A stretch of DNA of 64,000 nucleotides from positions 361,001 through 425,000 of the forward strand of contig JAIQFD010000004.1 of the NCBI GenBank assembly GCA_020073495.1. The letters run 5' to 3'. The translations under genes and the position numbers were made by a program. This document shows positions 51,052-59,413 of this stretch, piece after piece. Source of the DNA: Terriglobia bacterium. Its GTDB lineage: Bacteria; Acidobacteriota; Terriglobia; Terriglobales; Acidobacteriaceae. The notes under the pieces were generated by a model, which was not told where the DNA came from, made no database searches, and was given only the letters and a program-made list of their open reading frames with translations. The number at the start of each line of letters is the position of its first letter. The first letter of the stretch is position 1.

Positions 51052-52479
51052 ATGACACAGACGCAATCCTTCTTTCAAAAGTACGGTGTGACGGAGCGCG
51101 ACCTTGAGAAGTACCTGGGGGCGGCGCTTTCGGCCGGCGGAGATTACGCCGACATCTACTTCGAATACCTTTTCTCCACATCCATTTCGGTGGACGAGTC
51201 GCTGGTGAAATCGGCCAGCCAGGGGATCTCCGCGGGCGCAGGCGTGCGCGTCATCTCCGGGGAGCGCACGGGATACGCCTACACCGACGACCTGTCGCCG
51301 GAGCGGATCGTGCACGCGGCGCGCACCGCGGCGCTGATCGCCAGCGGGCCGGCCAAGGAGCCGGTGGTCGGCTTCAAGCGCGGCGAAGCTCGGAATCTGT
51401 ACTCGGTGACGCCGACCGTGGATGCGGAGATGGCGCAGAAGCTGGAGCTGGTAATGCGCGCGGACCGCGCGGCGAGGGCCTACGATCCGCGCATCTTCCA
51501 GGTGCGGGCCGGCTACGCGGACGAGATCCGGCGCATCCTGGTCTGCGGCTCCGACGGCAGCTTCGCCGAGGACACGCAGCCACTGTCGCGCATGAGCGTG
51601 TTCTGCATCGCCAAGTCCGATGGGAATTCCGCCCGGGGCTCGTCGGGTGGCGGCGGGCGCGTCAATTTCGACTGCTTCCTGACGGAAAAGACGCCGGAGC
51701 ACTTTGCGAAGGAAGCGGCCCGGCAGGCCATCATCCAGCTCGACGCGCGTCCGGCGCCGGCGGGCGAGATGGAAGTGGTGCTCGGCCCCGGTTGGCCGGG
51801 AATCCTGCTGCACGAGGCCATCGGACACGGCCTGGAAGCCGATTTCAACCGCAAGAAGACGTCGGCGTTCGCGGGGCTGATCGGGAAACGCGTGGCTAGC
51901 GAGAAGTGCACCGTGGTAGACAACGGCACCATGCCGTCGCGTCGCGGCTCGCTGAACGTGGACGACGAGGGCATGCCGACGCAAAACACGGTGCTGATCG
52001 AGAAAGGCATTCTGAAGGGCTACATGAGCGACAAGCTGTCGGCGCGGCTGATGGGCATCCACGACACGGGCAACGGGCGCCGCGAGAGCTACGAGCACAT
52101 CCCCATGCCGCGCATGACCAACACCTACATGCTGGCGGGCCAGGACGATCCCCAGGACATCCTCCGCTCGGTGAAGAAGGGTGTATTCGCGGTGAACTTC
52201 GGCGGGGGCCAGGTGGACATCACCAACGGCAAGTTCGTGTTCTCGGCCTCCGAGGCCTACATGATCGAGGACGGCCAGGTCACCGCGCCGCTGAAGAATT
52301 GCACGCTGATCGGCAATGGGCCCGATGTGCTCACAAAGGTGTCCATGGTCGGGAACGATCTGCAGCTCGACGAAGGCATCGGGACGTGCGGCAAGGACGG
52401 ACAATCGGTGCCGGTGGGCGTGGGCATCCCGACTATCAAGGTGGACCGGCTGACGGTGGGCGGGACGGGAGAAGAATAG
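51052..52479 (+). CDS. tldD: Metalloprotease TldD
   Basis: 475 residues from ATG 51052. TldD and TldE (PmbA) form a heterodimeric metalloprotease that degrades unfolded peptides and matures some RiPPs. The zinc motif HExxxH is HEAIGHGLEADF, and the later third-ligand region and VNFGGGQVDITNGKFVFSAS match. The family start DYADIYFEYLFSTSISVDES and the close VGVGIPTIKVDRLTVGG are intact. pmbA follows after 109 nt, with a family A repeat between them. Confidence 0.95.
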   Translation: MTQTQSFFQKYGVTERDLEKYLGAALSAGGDYADIYFEYLFSTSISVDESLVKSASQGISAGAGVRVISGERTGYAYTDDLSPERIVHAARTAALIASGPAKEPVVGFKRGEARNLYSVTPTVDAEMAQKLELVMRADRAARAYDPRIFQVRAGYADEIRRILVCGSDGSFAEDTQPLSRMSVFCIAKSDGNSARGSSGGGGRVNFDCFLTEKTPEHFAKEAARQAIIQLDARPAPAGEMEVVLGPGWPGILLHEAIGHGLEADFNRKKTSAFAGLIGKRVASEKCTVVDNGTMPSRRGSLNVDDEGMPTQNTVLIEKGILKGYMSDKLSARLMGIHDTGNGRRESYEHIPMPRMTNTYMLAGQDDPQDILRSVKKGVFAVNFGGGQVDITNGKFVFSASEAYMIEDGQVTAPLKNCTLIGNGPDVLTKVSMVGNDLQLDEGIGTCGKDGQSVPVGVGIPTIKVDRLTVGGTGEE

Positions 52480-52519
52480 ATCCATCGCCGCGGATTCACG
52501 CGGATCGCTGGAACAGATA

Positions 52520-52573
52520 GAGGTCCTTCGACTCGGTGCGGCAAGGACAGCCGCACCTCGCTCAGGATGACAC
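52520..52573 (-). repeat. Family A repeat between tldD and pmbA, reverse copy
   Basis: Core GGTGCGGCAAGGACAGCCGCACC. It ends 15 nt before the pmbA start. Confidence 0.8.
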
Positions 52574-52588
52574 CAGCAAAGCGAATTC

Positions 52589-53977
52589 ATGGGAACGACC
52601 GGACTAGAAACGAGAAACTCGAAACTCGAAACAGATCTGCGCGAGCTGGCGCAGGACGTGGTGCGGCGGGCGATGCAGGGCGGCGCGACCTCGGCCGAGT
52701 GCGTGGTGCGCGAAGGCTCGGAGTTCTCGACCGTCGTGCGGCTCGGGCAGGTGGAGACGCTGAAAGAGTCGGGCGCGAAGGCCATGGGCCTGCGCGTGTT
52801 TTTCGGACAGCGCGCGGCATCCACCCACACCAGCGATTTCACGCCGCAGGGCCTCGACACGCTCATCAAGGGCGCGCTGGAGCTGGCCAGGATCACCTCG
52901 GAAGATCCGCACGCCGGGTTGCCGGAGCGCGAGCAGTTGGGACAGATCGCAGGCGATCTCGACCTCTACTACGAAGACGTCTATTCGCTTCCGGGCGAAG
53001 AGCGGATCGCGTACGCGCGGCGGGCGGAAGAAGCGGCGATGAAGGCCGACGCGCGCATCAAGAATTCCGAGGGCGGCTCATTCGACGCGGCGACCGGACA
53101 CAAGGTGCTGGCGAACTCGCTGGGGTTCGTGGGCGAGTACTCGCGGTCGTACTGCTCGGTGGCGGCGGTGCCGGTAGCGCAGGACGAGGACGGCGCGATG
53201 CAGCGCGACTACTGGTACTCGGTAGCGCGCAGCCTGGGGCGACTGGGATCGCCGGAAGAGGTCGGCCGCATCGCCGCCGAACGCACGGTGCGGCGGCTGG
53301 GCGCACGCAAGGTGAAGACGGCGAAAGTGCCCATCGTGCTCGATCAGCAGGTATCCCGGTCCATCCTGGAAAATATCTTCGAAGGCGTGAACGGCGACTC
53401 GATCTACCGGCAGGCTTCGTTCCTGGCGGGCAAGCTGGGCGAACAAGTGGCGGGCGAGAACGTCACCGTGGTCGACGACGGCACCATGCGCGGCGGCTTC
53501 GGCACCAGCCCCTTCGACGGAGAAGGTGTTCCCACCCAGCGCACCACCGTGATCGACCGCGGGGTGCTCAAGTCGTATCTGCTGAACACCTACACGGCGA
53601 AGAAGCTCGGGCTCAAGACCACCGGCAACGCATCGCGCGGCCTGGCAGGGAACCCGGGCATCGGCGTGGGGAATCTCTTTCTCCAGCCGGGGACGAAGAC
53701 CGCCAAGCAGATCATCGGGGAGATCAAGGACGGGCTGTACGTGACCGAGTTTCTGGGATTCGGGGTGAACCTGGTGACCGGCGACTTCTCGCGCGGCGCA
53801 AGCGGGCTCTGGATCGTCAATGGCGAGCTGGCGTACCCAGTGGAGGAGATCACCGTCGCGGGGAACCTGAAAGACATGCTGAGGAACATCAGCGAGATCG
53901 GCAGCGACCTGGAATTCCGCGGCTCGGTAGCGGCGCCCACCCTCCGCCTGGACGGACTGACGGTCGCGGGCGAGTAA
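52589..53977 (+). CDS. pmbA: TldE/PmbA metalloprotease partner with repeat-derived N-terminus
   Basis: 462 residues from ATG 52589. This is the non-zinc partner of TldD: it lacks HExxxH and has the PmbA pattern TSAECVVREGSEFSTVVRLG, MGLRVFFGQRAASTHTSDF, VVDDGTMRGGFGTSPFDGEG and FGVNLVTGDFSRGASGLWIV. Residues about 4-14 (GLETRNSKLET) are translated from a GAAACTCGAAACTCG repeat (also non-coding at 23547-23570), so the N-terminus is repeat-derived or the true start is downstream. Co-directional with tldD and probably in the same transcript. Confidence 0.93.
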   Translation: MGTTGLETRNSKLETDLRELAQDVVRRAMQGGATSAECVVREGSEFSTVVRLGQVETLKESGAKAMGLRVFFGQRAASTHTSDFTPQGLDTLIKGALELARITSEDPHAGLPEREQLGQIAGDLDLYYEDVYSLPGEERIAYARRAEEAAMKADARIKNSEGGSFDAATGHKVLANSLGFVGEYSRSYCSVAAVPVAQDEDGAMQRDYWYSVARSLGRLGSPEEVGRIAAERTVRRLGARKVKTAKVPIVLDQQVSRSILENIFEGVNGDSIYRQASFLAGKLGEQVAGENVTVVDDGTMRGGFGTSPFDGEGVPTQRTTVIDRGVLKSYLLNTYTAKKLGLKTTGNASRGLAGNPGIGVGNLFLQPGTKTAKQIIGEIKDGLYVTEFLGFGVNLVTGDFSRGASGLWIVNGELAYPVEEITVAGNLKDMLRNISEIGSDLEFRGSVAAPTLRLDGLTVAGE

Positions 53978-54064
53978 CAGATCGGGTCCTCCGGCCATCG
54001 GGTCACCGGGCGAAGTCTCCGGAGATGCTGATGGCCGGGTTGCGTTTGGGCCAGGAGTAAAATC

Positions 54065-54583
54065 GTGGCCATGGCGGAGCTGGAACCGCTGCAAACGAAG
54101 CCGGAGCAAGAGAGCGAAACCGCGTGGGTGGCGATCGGCGTCGGGATTGCGATCATGGCCATCGTGGTGGGGGCGCTGGTGCTGTTGAGCCGCTCCAAGC
54201 CCGCGGGAACGGCAACCGTCGATCCCTACGCCGCCAAGCTCCAGGTCTCCGAGGTGAAGATGAGCGCGGCGGAGAACTTCGTCGGCGGGACCGTGAGCTA
54301 TCTCGAGGGCAAGATCAGCAACACCGGCGACAAAGCGGTGGCAGATGCCGTCCTGGAAGTCACCTTCCGGAACTCGCTGGGCGAGGTGGTGCAGAAAGAG
54401 GCAATGCCGGTGCGCGCCTTGCAGCCCCACTCGGTCACGGGCACGGCGGAGATGTTCGATCTCCACATGGCGCCGCTCCAGCCGGGCAAGACCATCGATT
54501 TCCGGCTCACCTTCGAACACATCTCGAACGACTGGAACCACGAGTACCCGCAGCTAAAATGGGTGAGGGTGGCGACCAAGTAA
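54065..54583 (+). CDS. Membrane-anchored FxLYD/DUF2393-like protein
   Basis: 172 residues from GTG 54065 with AGGAG 8 nt upstream; ATG 54071 is possible. One transmembrane helix near residues 20-42 (WVAIGVGIAIMAIVVGALVL) is followed by an extracytoplasmic beta-domain: VSYLEGKISNTGDKAVADAV, VTFRNSLGEVVQKEAMPVRA, LQPGKTIDFRLTFEHISNDW. This resembles FxLYD/DUF2393 domains. Function unknown. It lies between pmbA and selD on the same strand. Confidence 0.72.
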   Translation: MAMAELEPLQTKPEQESETAWVAIGVGIAIMAIVVGALVLLSRSKPAGTATVDPYAAKLQVSEVKMSAAENFVGGTVSYLEGKISNTGDKAVADAVLEVTFRNSLGEVVQKEAMPVRALQPHSVTGTAEMFDLHMAPLQPGKTIDFRLTFEHISNDWNHEYPQLKWVRVATK

Positions 54584-54637
54584 GAAGTCAGATCGTGCCA
54601 TCCGGCCAGCGGACCTGGCTCGATGGCCAGATTCCGA

Positions 54638-54643
54638 TAGAAT
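54638..54643 (+). promoter_or_regulatory. -10 box before selD
   Basis: TAGAAT ends 7 nt before ATG 54651, and no ribosome-binding site lies between them. Confidence 0.5.
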
Positions 54644-54650
54644 CCATTCC

Positions 54651-55700
54651 ATGACAGACGTGAAAACGGTCCGCCTGACGGAAGCGGTGAAGGCGGCGGG
54701 TTGAGCGTCCAAGCTGAGTCCGGCGGTGCTGGACGCGGTGCTTGGGAAATTAGCCCGGCAACAGGACGAGCGGGTGCTGGTCGGCTTCGACAAAGCCGAC
54801 GACGCCGGGGTGTATCAACTCGACGAAGACACGGCGCTGGTGCAGACGGTGGATTTCTTCACCCCCATCGTGGACGATCCGTACACCTTCGGGCAGATCG
54901 CCGCGGTGAATGCGCTGAGCGACGTTTACGCGATGGGAGGCCGGCCCATGAGCGCGTTGGCCATGGTGTGCTTCCCGGAGAAGGGCGACGTGGCGGTGCT
55001 GGAGCAGATCCTGGCAGGCGGCCTGTCGAAGATGGTCGAAGCCCAGTGCACGGTGATCGGCGGGCACAGCATCCGCGATGAGGAGATCAAGTTCGGTTAC
55101 GCGGTGACGGGGACGATCCACCCGCAGCGCGTCCTGACCAACTCGGGTGCGGAGGCCGGCGACGAGCTGATCCTGACCAAGGCGCTAGGAACGGGCGTGA
55201 TCTCGACCGCCATCAAGCGCGGGAAAGCGGAGCCGGGGTGGGTGGAAGCGGCCACCCGTTCCATGATCACGCTGAACCGGGTTGCGGCGGATGTGGTGCG
55301 CGAGAGCTACGCCGGGGTGCACGCCATGACCGACATCACTGGGTTCGGGCTGATCGGGCACGCGCGCGAGATGGCGCTGGGCAGCGGCGTCGGCTTGCGC
55401 ATCCATTCCTCGGCGGTACCGCTGCTCACCGGGGCGCTGGAGTGCGTGCGCGCGGGGTTCGTGCCGGGCGGGCTGAAGGCCAACCGCGAGTTCGCGGAGT
55501 GTTTGGTGGGGTATGCCGGCGGGGTCAGCGACGAGCGCAGGACTATCCTCCACGATCCGCAGACGTCGGGCGGGCTGCTGATCTCGGTGGCGGCGGGCGA
55601 CTGCAAGGGTTTGCTGGACAAACTACGCCACCAGGGCGTGGAAGCCGCGGAGATCGGAGAAGTGGTTGCGCAGGCGCAGCCGCTGATCAGCGTAGATTGA
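54651..55700 (+). CDS. selD: Selenophosphate synthase, itself a selenoprotein (Sec18)
   Basis: 349 residues from ATG 54651 with TGA 54702-54704 read as Sec. SelD makes selenophosphate from selenide and ATP for Sec-tRNA and selenouridine. The start is MTDVKTVRLTEAVKAAG-U-A, then SKLSPAVL; the U replaces the catalytic Cys of the (C/U)xxK loop, and the Lys is three residues later. The rest is the normal family: VQTVDFFTPIVDDPYTFGQI, GGRPMSALAM, GGHSIRDEEIKFGYAVTG, TDITGFGLIGHAREMA. A plain ORF search would miss the first 25 residues. A stem of 7 pairs with one bulged A (54707-54734) follows the UGA as SECIS candidate. Confidence 0.93.
54707..54734 (+). promoter_or_regulatory. Candidate SECIS stem-loop in selD
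   Basis: GTCCA-(A)-GC pairs with GC-TGGAC around a 13-nt loop, starting 3 nt after the UGA. The fit to the bacterial SECIS consensus is weaker than in the 8471 gene. Confidence 0.4.
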
Positions 55701-56037
55701 GGTACACCGGTTCGCCGGCCAAGCCCAGGACATCGAGCAGGCGCCGTAAAAGGGATCCAAGCCCGAGTTTGCGCGCGATCCAGAACGCCAGGAATAACAA
55801 GGATCTATACCTCAGAAAAAGCAAATCGCCCTTGCAGGCGAAAGCGCGATTTTAGCCTGCCGGACGACCTTACTGTCAAGAGGATAGAAGCCGCGACGGC
55901 CGATTCGGGAACCACCCGCCCGGCGAGATTCTGGTAACGATTCGGCTCAAAGTGCATCTTTACAGATAGGGCGTCACCCGCCGGATCGGCCGCCGACGTA
56001 TTCCTAGCGGAGCCCCAGCAGGTACAATTAAGAGTTC
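55701..56037. other. Spacer between selD and ccdA
   Basis: 337 bp. On the - strand a 45-residue frame from TTG 55824 to TGA 55687 (LLFLRYRSLLFLAFWIARKL and on) is hydrophobic with Arg, and could be a micro-protein or chance. The + strand carries AAAATCGC-type tracts and a TACAAT box (56023) directly before ccdA. No known RNA was recognised. Confidence 0.4.
56023..56028 (+). promoter_or_regulatory. -10 box before ccdA
   Basis: TACAAT ends 9 nt before ATG 56038. Confidence 0.45.
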
Positions 56038-56760
56038 ATGTCCAGTCTTCCACTTCCCATAGCAGCGTTCATAGCCGGGCTGCTGTCGTTCCTTTCGCCG
56101 TGCGTGTTACCGCTGGTGCCGGGCTACGTGTCGCTGATCTCCGGGGTAGGGGTCGAGGAGCTCAAGGAGACCGATGCGAAAACCCTGCGGACCGTGATGC
56201 TGCACTCCGTGATGTTCATCCTGGGGTTTTCGCTGGTGTTTATCGTGCTGGGAGCGGCGGCGACGGGCCTCGGTCAGGTCATGCAGCAGTACAAGCGCTA
56301 CCTGACCTACCTGGCCGGGATCATCATCATCATTTTCGGGCTGCACCTGACCGGCATTTTCAAGATCACGGCGCTGTATGCGGACAAGCGCATGCACGCG
56401 GTGAAGGGGGGAGGCACGCCGTGGGGCGCCTTTGCCGTCGGCTTCGCCTTCGCGTTCGGGTGGACGCCTTGCATCGGGCCGATCCTGACCGTGATCCTGA
56501 CCTTTGCGGCGTCGGAGGAGAAGGTGATGCAGGGCGTGCTGCTGCTGGCCATCTACTCGGCGGGGCTGGCGGTGCCCTTCCTGCTGACCTCGCTGGGGGT
56601 CGACCGGTTCCTGGCATTCTACGGCCGCTTCCGGCGGCACTTGCACACGGTGGAGGTGGTCAGCGGCGTGCTGCTGATCGCCATCGGGGCGCTGATCCTG
56701 ACGCGGCATTTCACCATGCTGTCGGGCTATCTCGCGTTCCTCAATCGATTCGCACTCTAA
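56038..56760 (+). CDS. ccdA: Thiol-disulfide membrane transporter CcdA (DsbD transmembrane module)
   Basis: 240 residues from ATG 56038. Six hydrophobic segments and the two conserved Cys motifs (LSFLSPCVLPLVPGYVSLI and WTPCIGPILTVIL) identify CcdA, which passes electrons from cytoplasmic thioredoxin to the periplasm. It is the transmembrane part of DsbD without its flanking domains. It is followed 13 nt later by a TlpA-like protein and then by a DsbD-alpha-like protein, so the three probably make a split DsbD pathway for cytochrome c or periplasmic thiol reduction. Confidence 0.92.
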   Translation: MSSLPLPIAAFIAGLLSFLSPCVLPLVPGYVSLISGVGVEELKETDAKTLRTVMLHSVMFILGFSLVFIVLGAAATGLGQVMQQYKRYLTYLAGIIIIIFGLHLTGIFKITALYADKRMHAVKGGGTPWGAFAVGFAFAFGWTPCIGPILTVILTFAASEEKVMQGVLLLAIYSAGLAVPFLLTSLGVDRFLAFYGRFRRHLHTVEVVSGVLLIAIGALILTRHFTMLSGYLAFLNRFAL

Positions 56761-56773
56761 GGATGGGCTCAGA

Positions 56774-57361
56774 TTGAAACGTAACATCTTCATTCTTCTG
56801 ATCGTGATCTTCACGGTCACGCTGATGCTGGTGGTGGGGCGCCGCGCGGCGCAGAACCGTGGCGACTCCGGGCAACTGATGTCGGGCCGCAACCCGCGGG
56901 GTTCCATGGCCCCGGACTTCGAACTGAAGAGCACGGAGGGCAAGACGGTCCGGCTTTCGGATTACCGCGGCAAGGCGGTGCTGCTGAATTTCTGGGCAAC
57001 CTGGTGCCCGCCGTGCAAGATCGAGATGCCGTGGTTCGTGGACCTGCAAAAACAGTACGGCACGCAGGGGTTGCAGGTGATCGGCGTGGCCATGGACGAC
57101 GATGCCGACAAAGAGTCAGCCAAGATCGGCGAGTTCGCCCACCGCATGAACCTGAATTACATCGTGCTGCTGGGCAACGAGCGGGTCGGTGATTCCTACG
57201 GCGGCGTGGAGGGCTTGCCGACCACGTTCTATATCGGGCGCGACGGGAAGATCGTGGCCGCGGTGAGCGGCCTGGTGAGCCACTCCGAGATCGAAGACAA
57301 CATCAAGAAGGCGCTGGCCGAGAGCCCGGCGGTGGCCAATGCCGGCAGCCAGGGGCGATGA
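56774..57361 (+). CDS. TlpA/ResA-like membrane-anchored thioredoxin
   Basis: 195 residues from TTG 56774. An N-terminal anchor (IFILLIVIFTVTLMLVVG) is followed by a thioredoxin fold: MAPDFELKSTEGKTVRLSDY, the active site NFWATWCPPCKIEMP, and the cis-Pro region GGVEGLPTTFYIGRDGK. WCPPC is typical of TlpA/ResA/CcmG reductants. The stop overlaps the start of the next gene (ATGA), and ccdA is 13 nt upstream. It probably receives electrons from CcdA and reduces apocytochrome or the downstream DsbD-alpha-like protein. Confidence 0.9.
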   Translation: MKRNIFILLIVIFTVTLMLVVGRRAAQNRGDSGQLMSGRNPRGSMAPDFELKSTEGKTVRLSDYRGKAVLLNFWATWCPPCKIEMPWFVDLQKQYGTQGLQVIGVAMDDDADKESAKIGEFAHRMNLNYIVLLGNERVGDSYGGVEGLPTTFYIGRDGKIVAAVSGLVSHSEIEDNIKKALAESPAVANAGSQGR

Positions 57362-57903
57362 AGCGAGCAGTCATCGGAGTGCTGGCGTGGTGCATGACGG
57401 CGCTGGCCGCAGCGGCCGCGCCGGACATCACGGGAGTGCCCGAGCATGTCGTTTTCCTCGGCCCGACCGCCCCGGTGAGGGTCTCGGCGGGACACTCGAG
57501 CAAAGTGGCGCTCGAGTTTCGTGTGAGCCCCACCTTCCACATCAATTCCAACACGCCCAAGTCCGAGCTGCTGATCCCCACCCAACTGCTGCTCTCGCCG
57601 CCCAGTGATACGGCCATCGGACAGATCCGGTATCCGCCCGGGGTCGATGCGAACTTTGCTTTCGCACCCACGGAGACGTTGAGTGTGTACGCGGGACGGT
57701 TCGTCATCACCGCCGTAGTCAGCGCCGCGCGGACCGCGGTCCCCGGCAAGTACCGCGTGCATGGGACCTTGAAATACCAGGCCTGCGACAACCGGGCCTG
57801 CTACCCGCCCAGACAGTTGCCGGTGGAGTTCGATGTGAATATCCAGAAGTCGTCGCTGTCGGCCCCTCGGCCGAGCAAACCAAAAGGCACTCATCCACAG
57901 TAG
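57358..57903 (+). CDS. DsbD N-terminal (alpha) domain protein, stand-alone
   Basis: 181 residues from ATG 57358 with a signal peptide (MKRAVIGVLAWCMTALAAAA). The domain matches DsbD-alpha (PF11412 type): VALEFRVSPTFHINSNTP, TAIGQIRYPPG and LKYQACDNRACYPPRQLPVE, where YQACDNRACYPP holds the redox Cys pair. In E. coli this domain is fused to the membrane part; here it is separate and co-transcribed with ccdA and the TlpA-like gene through a 4-nt overlap. Confidence 0.85.
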   Translation: MKRAVIGVLAWCMTALAAAAAPDITGVPEHVVFLGPTAPVRVSAGHSSKVALEFRVSPTFHINSNTPKSELLIPTQLLLSPPSDTAIGQIRYPPGVDANFAFAPTETLSVYAGRFVITAVVSAARTAVPGKYRVHGTLKYQACDNRACYPPRQLPVEFDVNIQKSSLSAPRPSKPKGTHPQ

Positions 57904-57924
57904 GAACCAGCGGCCGGCGCGTTC

Positions 57925-58311
57925 TCACTCCGTCTTGATCTGCATGGTCTCGTCGATGCTGATGCGCCTGGGGGCGCCGGTGTCGGGCGGCCCGTTGTAG
58001 GTGGCGACGATGCGGAAGCTCGTGCCGCCACTGACCTCGGCGCTGTAGGTGTACGGTGGGCGGCTGGTGCGCGACCTGCTGATGGAACCCTTCGAGACCA
58101 GTTCGTCCAGGGTGGCGTACTTGCCCTCCAGGGCCAACTGACCACGTTCGGCGTTGGCCAGCACCAGCAGGTCGCTCTTCACCCCGGCGATGTCGATCGT
58201 GGTTCTGGTGACACCGGCTCCCTGCTCCGGCCCGCCACCCTGATGGGTGTAGAGGTAGGCGCCGACCCCCAGGGCAATCAGGATCCCGATCATTCCCACC
58301 GCTCTCCCCAT
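57925..58311 (-). CDS. Membrane-anchored pilin-like protein
   Basis: 128 residues from ATG 58311. One N-terminal helix (MIGILIALGVGAYLYTHQGG) is followed by a globular part with LVLANAERGQLALEGKYATL, DELVSKGSISRSRT and YTYSAEVSGG, like the C-terminal half of type IV pilins and GspG/H pseudopilins (helix, beta sheet, YxYxxxV). There is no prepilin peptidase motif (GFTLIE), so it is not a standard pilin. Function unknown. It lies between the DsbD-alpha and VOC genes on -. Confidence 0.6.
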   Translation of the reverse strand: MGRAVGMIGILIALGVGAYLYTHQGGGPEQGAGVTRTTIDIAGVKSDLLVLANAERGQLALEGKYATLDELVSKGSISRSRTSRPPYTYSAEVSGGTSFRIVATYNGPPDTGAPRRISIDETMQIKTE

Positions 58312-58320
58312 GCTTCCTCC

Positions 58321-58731
58321 TTACTTGCGCTTGGTGGATCTCTTCTTCGGCTTCGTCTTCGGCGGCTCCCAGAGCTCGATCCGGTTTCCCTCCGGGTCCA
58401 TGATCCAGGCGAAGCGGCCGTAGGGGTACTCCCGGACCTTGGCCACGGGGATGCCCTCGGCGCGCAGGGTCTTCACCAGGGCGCGCAGGTCGGCGACGCG
58501 GTAATTGAGCATGAAGGGCGCGTGGCTGGGTTCGAAGTACTCCGTGTAGTTGGGGAAGAGGGACCACAGGGTCATGCCGACGTCACCGCTCTTCGCATCC
58601 CGCCAGCCGAAGACCACGGCGCCCTGCTTGCGGCGCCGCTTGAGTCCGAGATGGCGCTCGTACCAGGCGTAGAGCTTCTCCGGATCGCGCGCCTTGAAGA
58701 AAACACCGCCCAGACCAGTCACACGTTTCAT
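58321..58731 (-). CDS. VOC (glyoxalase/bleomycin resistance) family protein
   Basis: 136 residues from ATG 58731 ([20 protein letters not shown]). The vicinal oxygen chelate fold is seen in [40 protein letters not shown], and the end [14 protein letters not shown] with the metal-ligand Glu. The substrate is not predictable. The Lys-rich tail ([12 protein letters not shown]) is outside the domain. It is 9 nt upstream of the pilin-like gene on the same strand, so they may be co-transcribed. Confidence 0.85.
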   Translation of the reverse strand: MKRVTGLGGVFFKARDPEKLYAWYERHLGLKRRRKQGAVVFGWRDAKSGDVGMTLWSLFPNYTEYFEPSHAPFMLNYRVADLRALVKTLRAEGIPVAKVREYPYGRFAWIMDPEGNRIELWEPPKTKPKKRSTKRK

Positions 58732-58912
58732 GTGTTCTGTATCCTTGACATCCAATCCGGCGGGAGAGCAGGATGCGCCCGCCGTCCCTGGTGGCAACAA
58801 TTATAGGCACCCCGGGGCGCTGAAGGAGACGGCAATGCCCGACCCGTGGCCGACTGATTACCTCCCTCATATGGCCAGTCCGGCCCAGCTGTTCAAACCA
58901 GGAGGACCGAAA

Positions 58913-59359
58913 ATGATGAAAGAGTTCAAGGAATTCGCGCTGCGCGGCAACGTGCTCGATATGGCCATCGGGATCATCCTCGGGGTGGCCTTCGGGCGGA
59001 TCGTGACCTCGTTCGTCGAGGACATCCTGATGCCGCCGCTGGGGCTACTGCTGGGGAAGGTGGATTTCTCCAACCTGTTCTTCAGCCTGACGGGGCGGCA
59101 CTTCGACACGCTGGCAGCCGCCAAGGCCGCGGGCGCGCCCACGATCAACTACGGGATGTTCGTCAACCACGTGTTCAACTTCGTGATCGTGGCGTTCGCC
59201 ATCTTCCTGCTGGTGCGGCAGGTGAACCGCCTGAAGCGGCAACCGGCGGCGGCGCCGACGACGCGCGAGTGCCCGTTATGCCTGTCGCAAATCCCCATTA
59301 AGGCGGTGAAGTGCGCACACTGCACCTCAGAGGTGAAGCCGGCGGCTGCGGGCGCTTAG
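58913..59359 (+). CDS. mscL: Large-conductance mechanosensitive channel with C-terminal zinc ribbon
   Basis: 148 residues from ATG 58913, chosen for the perfect AGGAGGA about 7 nt upstream. MscL opens under membrane tension to release solutes. The family pattern is full: [60 protein letters not shown]. The C-terminal [18 protein letters not shown], then TSEV, has two CxxC pairs, a zinc ribbon replacing the usual short helical bundle. Confidence 0.93.
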   Translation: MMKEFKEFALRGNVLDMAIGIILGVAFGRIVTSFVEDILMPPLGLLLGKVDFSNLFFSLTGRHFDTLAAAKAAGAPTINYGMFVNHVFNFVIVAFAIFLLVRQVNRLKRQPAAAPTTRECPLCLSQIPIKAVKCAHCTSEVKPAAAGA

Positions 59360-59397
59360 GTCAACGCAATCGCCCGGCCGGCGGGCGACTCGCACTA

Positions 59398-59403
59398 TAT
59401 AAT
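59398..59403 (+). promoter_or_regulatory. -10 box before kinase 2
   Basis: TATAAT ends 10 nt before ATG 59414 and overlaps the alternative ATG at 59402, which supports 59414 as the start. Confidence 0.55.
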
Positions 59404-59413
59404 GCGCGCCACC

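Noticed and set aside
55687-55824. 45-residue - strand frame overlapping the selD end
   Set aside because: TTG start, no ribosome-binding site, overlaps selD. Kept only as a note in the spacer entry.
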